Shown: positions 61,852-64,000 of the stretch, piece by piece
Layout of the letters: each line of letters opens with the position of its first letter
Numbering within the stretch: position 1 is the stretch's first letter
Source of the DNA: Sphingomonas sp. IC081
GTDB lineage: Bacteria; Pseudomonadota; Alphaproteobacteria; Sphingomonadales; Sphingomonadaceae
Assembly (NCBI RefSeq): GCF_006874585.1
Contig: NZ_CP029761.1
Location: 2,615,001-2,679,000 of the forward strand
Reading direction: 5' to 3'
Length of the DNA: 64,000 bases
Translations under genes and position numbers: made by a program
The notes under the pieces: generated by a model
Seen by the model: only the letters and a program-made list of their open reading frames with translations
Database searches by the model: none
What the model was told of the DNA's origin: nothing

Positions 61852-63440
61852 GCCGCGACGCCGCCATCGCTGCGCGGGTCGGTGGCACCCTCGAACGAAC
61901 CGTCGGGCAGACGCACCAAGGCGCCGGCATGGCCCATCATCGCCGTCAGCGCTCCCACCCGCTCGACATCGTGCCCGGCGTCTGCCAGCGCCGCGTAGAG
62001 GGCCTCGTCGAACCCGTCCTCCAGCTTGAGCGAGGTGGTAACCTCGCCCCAGGTCCGCCCGAGCAGCCAGCGCGGCGCCGAGATCGCCTCCTGCAGGTCC
62101 ACGCCGAAGCGCGCATAGCGGCTGAACAGCGCCGCCTGCGTCTGCGGCTGCCCCTCGCCGCCCATGGTGCCATAGGCCATGACCCGGCCGTCCTCGAACA
62201 CCGCCAGCGCCGGATTGAGCGTGTGGAACGGCTTTCGCCCCGGTTTCAGCGCGTTCCAGCCCGTCTCGGCGAGGCGGAACGAGCTGCCCCGGTTCTGCCA
62301 GACGATCCCGGTCTGCGGCAGCACGAGGCCTGAGCCGAACTCGAAATAGGTCGACTGGATCGAGGAGACCACGCGCCCCTCCCCGTCCGCCGCGCCGAAC
62401 CAGCAGGTATCGCCCCACTGCGGCGGCTGCGGCCAGGCCAGCGCCTTGGCCGGATCGATCCGCGCCGCCAGTTCATCGAGCGCTGCCGCATCGTCGAGCA
62501 GGCCCTGAAAATCGTAGTCCGTATAAGCCGGATCGCCGACATGCCCATCGCGCAGCAGGAAGGCCTGCTTGGTCGCCTCCACCAGCGCGTGGACATGCGC
62601 AAAGCTGTCCGGCGTATCGGCAGAGAGCCGGTCGAACAGCGCCAGGATCACCAGCGAGGCAAAGCCCTGCGTCGGCGGCGCGCTGTTGTAGAGCCTTGCG
62701 CCCCGGATCGGCACCGAAAGCGGCTCTGGCCGCGTGGCCCGGTGCGCGGCGAGATCCGCCGCCGACACCGGGCTGCCGAGCGCGGCAAGGTCCTCTGCGA
62801 TCAGGGCCGCAAGCTCGCCGCGATAGAAACTGTCGAGCCCGTCGCTTGCCAGCTTGCGCAAGGTCGCGGCCAGCGCCGGATTGCGCAGCACATCGCCCTC
62901 GGCGAGCGGGCGCCCTTCCGGTTCGAACACCGCAGCATAAGCCCCCGGCGCGGCGCGCAGTTCGCCGCCCTTGGCCAAAGCGATGGCCGCGCCGCCTGCG
63001 GTGACGGGAACGCCTTCCTCCGCAAACCGGATCGCATCGCGCAGCAGCCGTGCGAGCGGCAACGTGCCGCATGCGCTCTCCAGCGCCGCCGCCCAGCCCG
63101 AGATCGTGCCCGCCACGGTATTGGCCGCCAGCGGCCCGCGCGTCGGCACCGCGTCCAGCCCGGCGTAGAGCGACAGGTCCGCGCTGGCCGCCGCGCCGCC
63201 GCAGCCGTGGACCGAATGGACCCGTTCGCCACCCTCTTTGGCCGGCTCCCGGATCACCCAGAAGCCATCACCGCCGATCGCGGTCATGTGCGGATAGACC
63301 ACCGCCAGCGTCGCGGCGACGGCAACGGTCGCCTCCACGGCGTTGCCGCCGTCCATCAGCACCGAGCGCCCGGCCTCGGCGGCAAGGTGGTGCGGGGCGG
63401 TGACGATGCCGTTACGGCCGGTGACGGTGGTGAGGGTCAT
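61845..63440 (-). CDS. hpxW: oxamate amidohydrolase (gamma-glutamyltransferase-like proenzyme)
   Basis: A 531-residue Ntn-hydrolase of the gamma-glutamyltransferase superfamily. The self-cleavage nucleophile is Thr345 in QWGDTCWFGAADGEGRVVS, preceded by IRGARLYNSAPPTQGFASL, with MGGEGQPQTQAALFSRYA near the end. GDTCWF and its length match HpxW, which hydrolyses oxamate to oxalate and ammonia. No signal peptide is seen. It lies 4 bp after a nucleosidase gene and overlaps allC. HpxW with HpxZ and PucG indicates degradation through oxalurate rather than ureidoglycolate. Confidence 0.92.
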   Translation of the reverse strand: MTLTTVTGRNGIVTAPHHLAAEAGRSVLMDGGNAVEATVAVAATLAVVYPHMTAIGGDGFWVIREPAKEGGERVHSVHGCGGAAASADLSLYAGLDAVPTRGPLAANTVAGTISGWAAALESACGTLPLARLLRDAIRFAEEGVPVTAGGAAIALAKGGELRAAPGAYAAVFEPEGRPLAEGDVLRNPALAATLRKLASDGLDSFYRGELAALIAEDLAALGSPVSAADLAAHRATRPEPLSVPIRGARLYNSAPPTQGFASLVILALFDRLSADTPDSFAHVHALVEATKQAFLLRDGHVGDPAYTDYDFQGLLDDAAALDELAARIDPAKALAWPQPPQWGDTCWFGAADGEGRVVSSIQSTYFEFGSGLVLPQTGIVWQNRGSSFRLAETGWNALKPGRKPFHTLNPALAVFEDGRVMAYGTMGGEGQPQTQAALFSRYARFGVDLQEAISAPRWLLGRTWGEVTTSLKLEDGFDEALYAALADAGHDVERVGALTAMMGHAGALVRLPDGSFEGATDPRSDGGVAAW

Positions 63441-63444
63441 CGTC

Positions 63445-64000
63445 TCAGTCCGGCAGCGCGGTCAGGAACGCGCGCACGACATGCGCGGAATTGACCGAGG
63501 CGAGGTGTTCGAAGGTATCCTCCATGTTCTTTTCGCGGTCACCGCCGGCAAGGTCCGACAGGCTGCGGAAGACGATGGTCGGCACCTGGTTGGCATAGGC
63601 GACTTGCGCCACCGCCGCGCTTTCCATGTCGAGCACGCGGGCCTTCCAGGCGGCATGGAGGTATTCGCGGAACTTCGCATTGTCGGCAAAGACCCCGGCG
63701 CTGACCCCGGTGCCGCCGACAACGACCTTGGGATCGTGCGGCAGGCACAGCTCGGACCCGGCCCGCTGGGTGGCCGCGGCGGCCACGCAGCGCTCCATCT
63801 TGACGGTCGGCGCCACCTTGCGGGCGAGGTCCAGCAACTGCGGGTCCATCGCGAAGGTGAACATGTGCTGCGTCCCTTGCGCGGCATTGCTGACGCGGAC
63901 CGGGCGCGGATACATGAATTCCCAGTTGCCCGGCGCGCCCGTGGTCACTTTCTCGGGCGGCAGCCAGCCGCCGTCGGTCTGGCGCGCAAAGGAGACTTCG
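63445..64000 (-). CDS. nucleoside phosphorylase/nucleosidase family protein, 5' end outside window
   Basis: The C-terminal 184 residues of a PNP/UDP-superfamily protein (PF01048): VVVGGTGVSAGVFADN, VLDMESAAVAQVAYANQVP, IVFRSLSDLAGG and a final HVVRAFLTALPD. The DMES motif with the downstream SD pair is the ribose-binding and catalytic region of 5'-methylthioadenosine/S-adenosylhomocysteine nucleosidase and related purine nucleosidases. In this locus it probably releases bases from nucleosides. The start, and whether it is exported like its neighbours, lie beyond the right edge. It is 4 bp upstream of hpxW, so the operon promoter is also outside. Confidence 0.85.
   Translation of the reverse strand, partial: EVSFARQTDGGWLPPEKVTTGAPGNWEFMYPRPVRVSNAAQGTQHMFTFAMDPQLLDLARKVAPTVKMERCVAAAATQRAGSELCLPHDPKVVVGGTGVSAGVFADNAKFREYLHAAWKARVLDMESAAVAQVAYANQVPTIVFRSLSDLAGGDREKNMEDTFEHLASVNSAHVVRAFLTALPD

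Overview
The window is GC-rich chromosomal DNA of an aerobic, free-living alphaproteobacterium, most probably a sphingomonad (Novosphingobium/Sphingobium-like). The signs are two large TonB-dependent receptors, a cyo-type bo3 quinol oxidase beside a RegB/RegA redox two-component pair, leucine dehydrogenase, a NodT-type RND efflux system, dense ATGA/TGATG gene overlaps, and GC-rich palindromic intergenic elements. I see no tRNA, rRNA, CRISPR array, insertion sequence or phage gene.

Layout. (1) 1-4633, minus strand: a small catabolic operon (metal-dependent amidohydrolase, MhpA-like FAD hydroxylase, GlcG/HbpS-like protein, VOC protein running off the left edge), preceded by a LysR gene and a palindromic LysR-type site lying on a good promoter. 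(2) 4655-11645, minus strand: cyoABCD, SURF1, regB, regA in one direction, with an FNR/FixK-like box just before cyoA. (3) 11798-15844, plus strand: an MHS-type MFS carrier and a TonB receptor, each closed by a strong hairpin terminator. (4) 15923-23396, minus strand: a tripartite RND pump with a small unknown leading gene and a TetR repressor; three copies of a TACCG-N2-CGGTA-type palindrome mark the operators. (5) 23585-26320: Lrp regulator divergent from leucine dehydrogenase, then a siderophore-interacting flavoreductase. (6) 26503-39388: fatty-acid and acyl-CoA metabolism: FadA, a FadN-type bifunctional enzyme and an acyl-CoA dehydrogenase on minus; DUF2147, FadL, acyl-CoA ligase, MerR and TesB on plus; then isovaleryl-CoA dehydrogenase divergent from a LysR gene.

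(7) 39389-64000 is the most notable part: a purine nucleoside scavenging and degradation island of about 24.6 kb. A TonB receptor, two exported NUP-family proteins, an exported adenosine deaminase and an exported nucleoside-hydrolase-like protein would bring in and process nucleosides. A tightly overlapping minus-strand gene train then encodes adenine deaminase, guanine deaminase, XdhABC, HIU hydrolase, OHCU decarboxylase, allantoinase PuuE, allantoate amidohydrolase, ureidoglycine-glyoxylate aminotransferase, HpxZ and oxamate amidohydrolase HpxW. Together these describe purine to urate to allantoin to ureidoglycine to oxalurate/oxamate to oxalate.

No recognised urate oxidase (uricase, PuuD or PHBH-type HpxO) is present. 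An FMO-like two-nucleotide-site flavoprotein sits exactly between the OHCU decarboxylase and HIU hydrolase genes and is the natural candidate. Both NUP genes are preceded by hairpins with the same GGGGGCGC/GCGCCCCC arms. The one before NUP2 can be drawn as a junction whose 3' arm could alternatively pair with the ribosome-binding site, so it is a candidate cis-acting RNA element.
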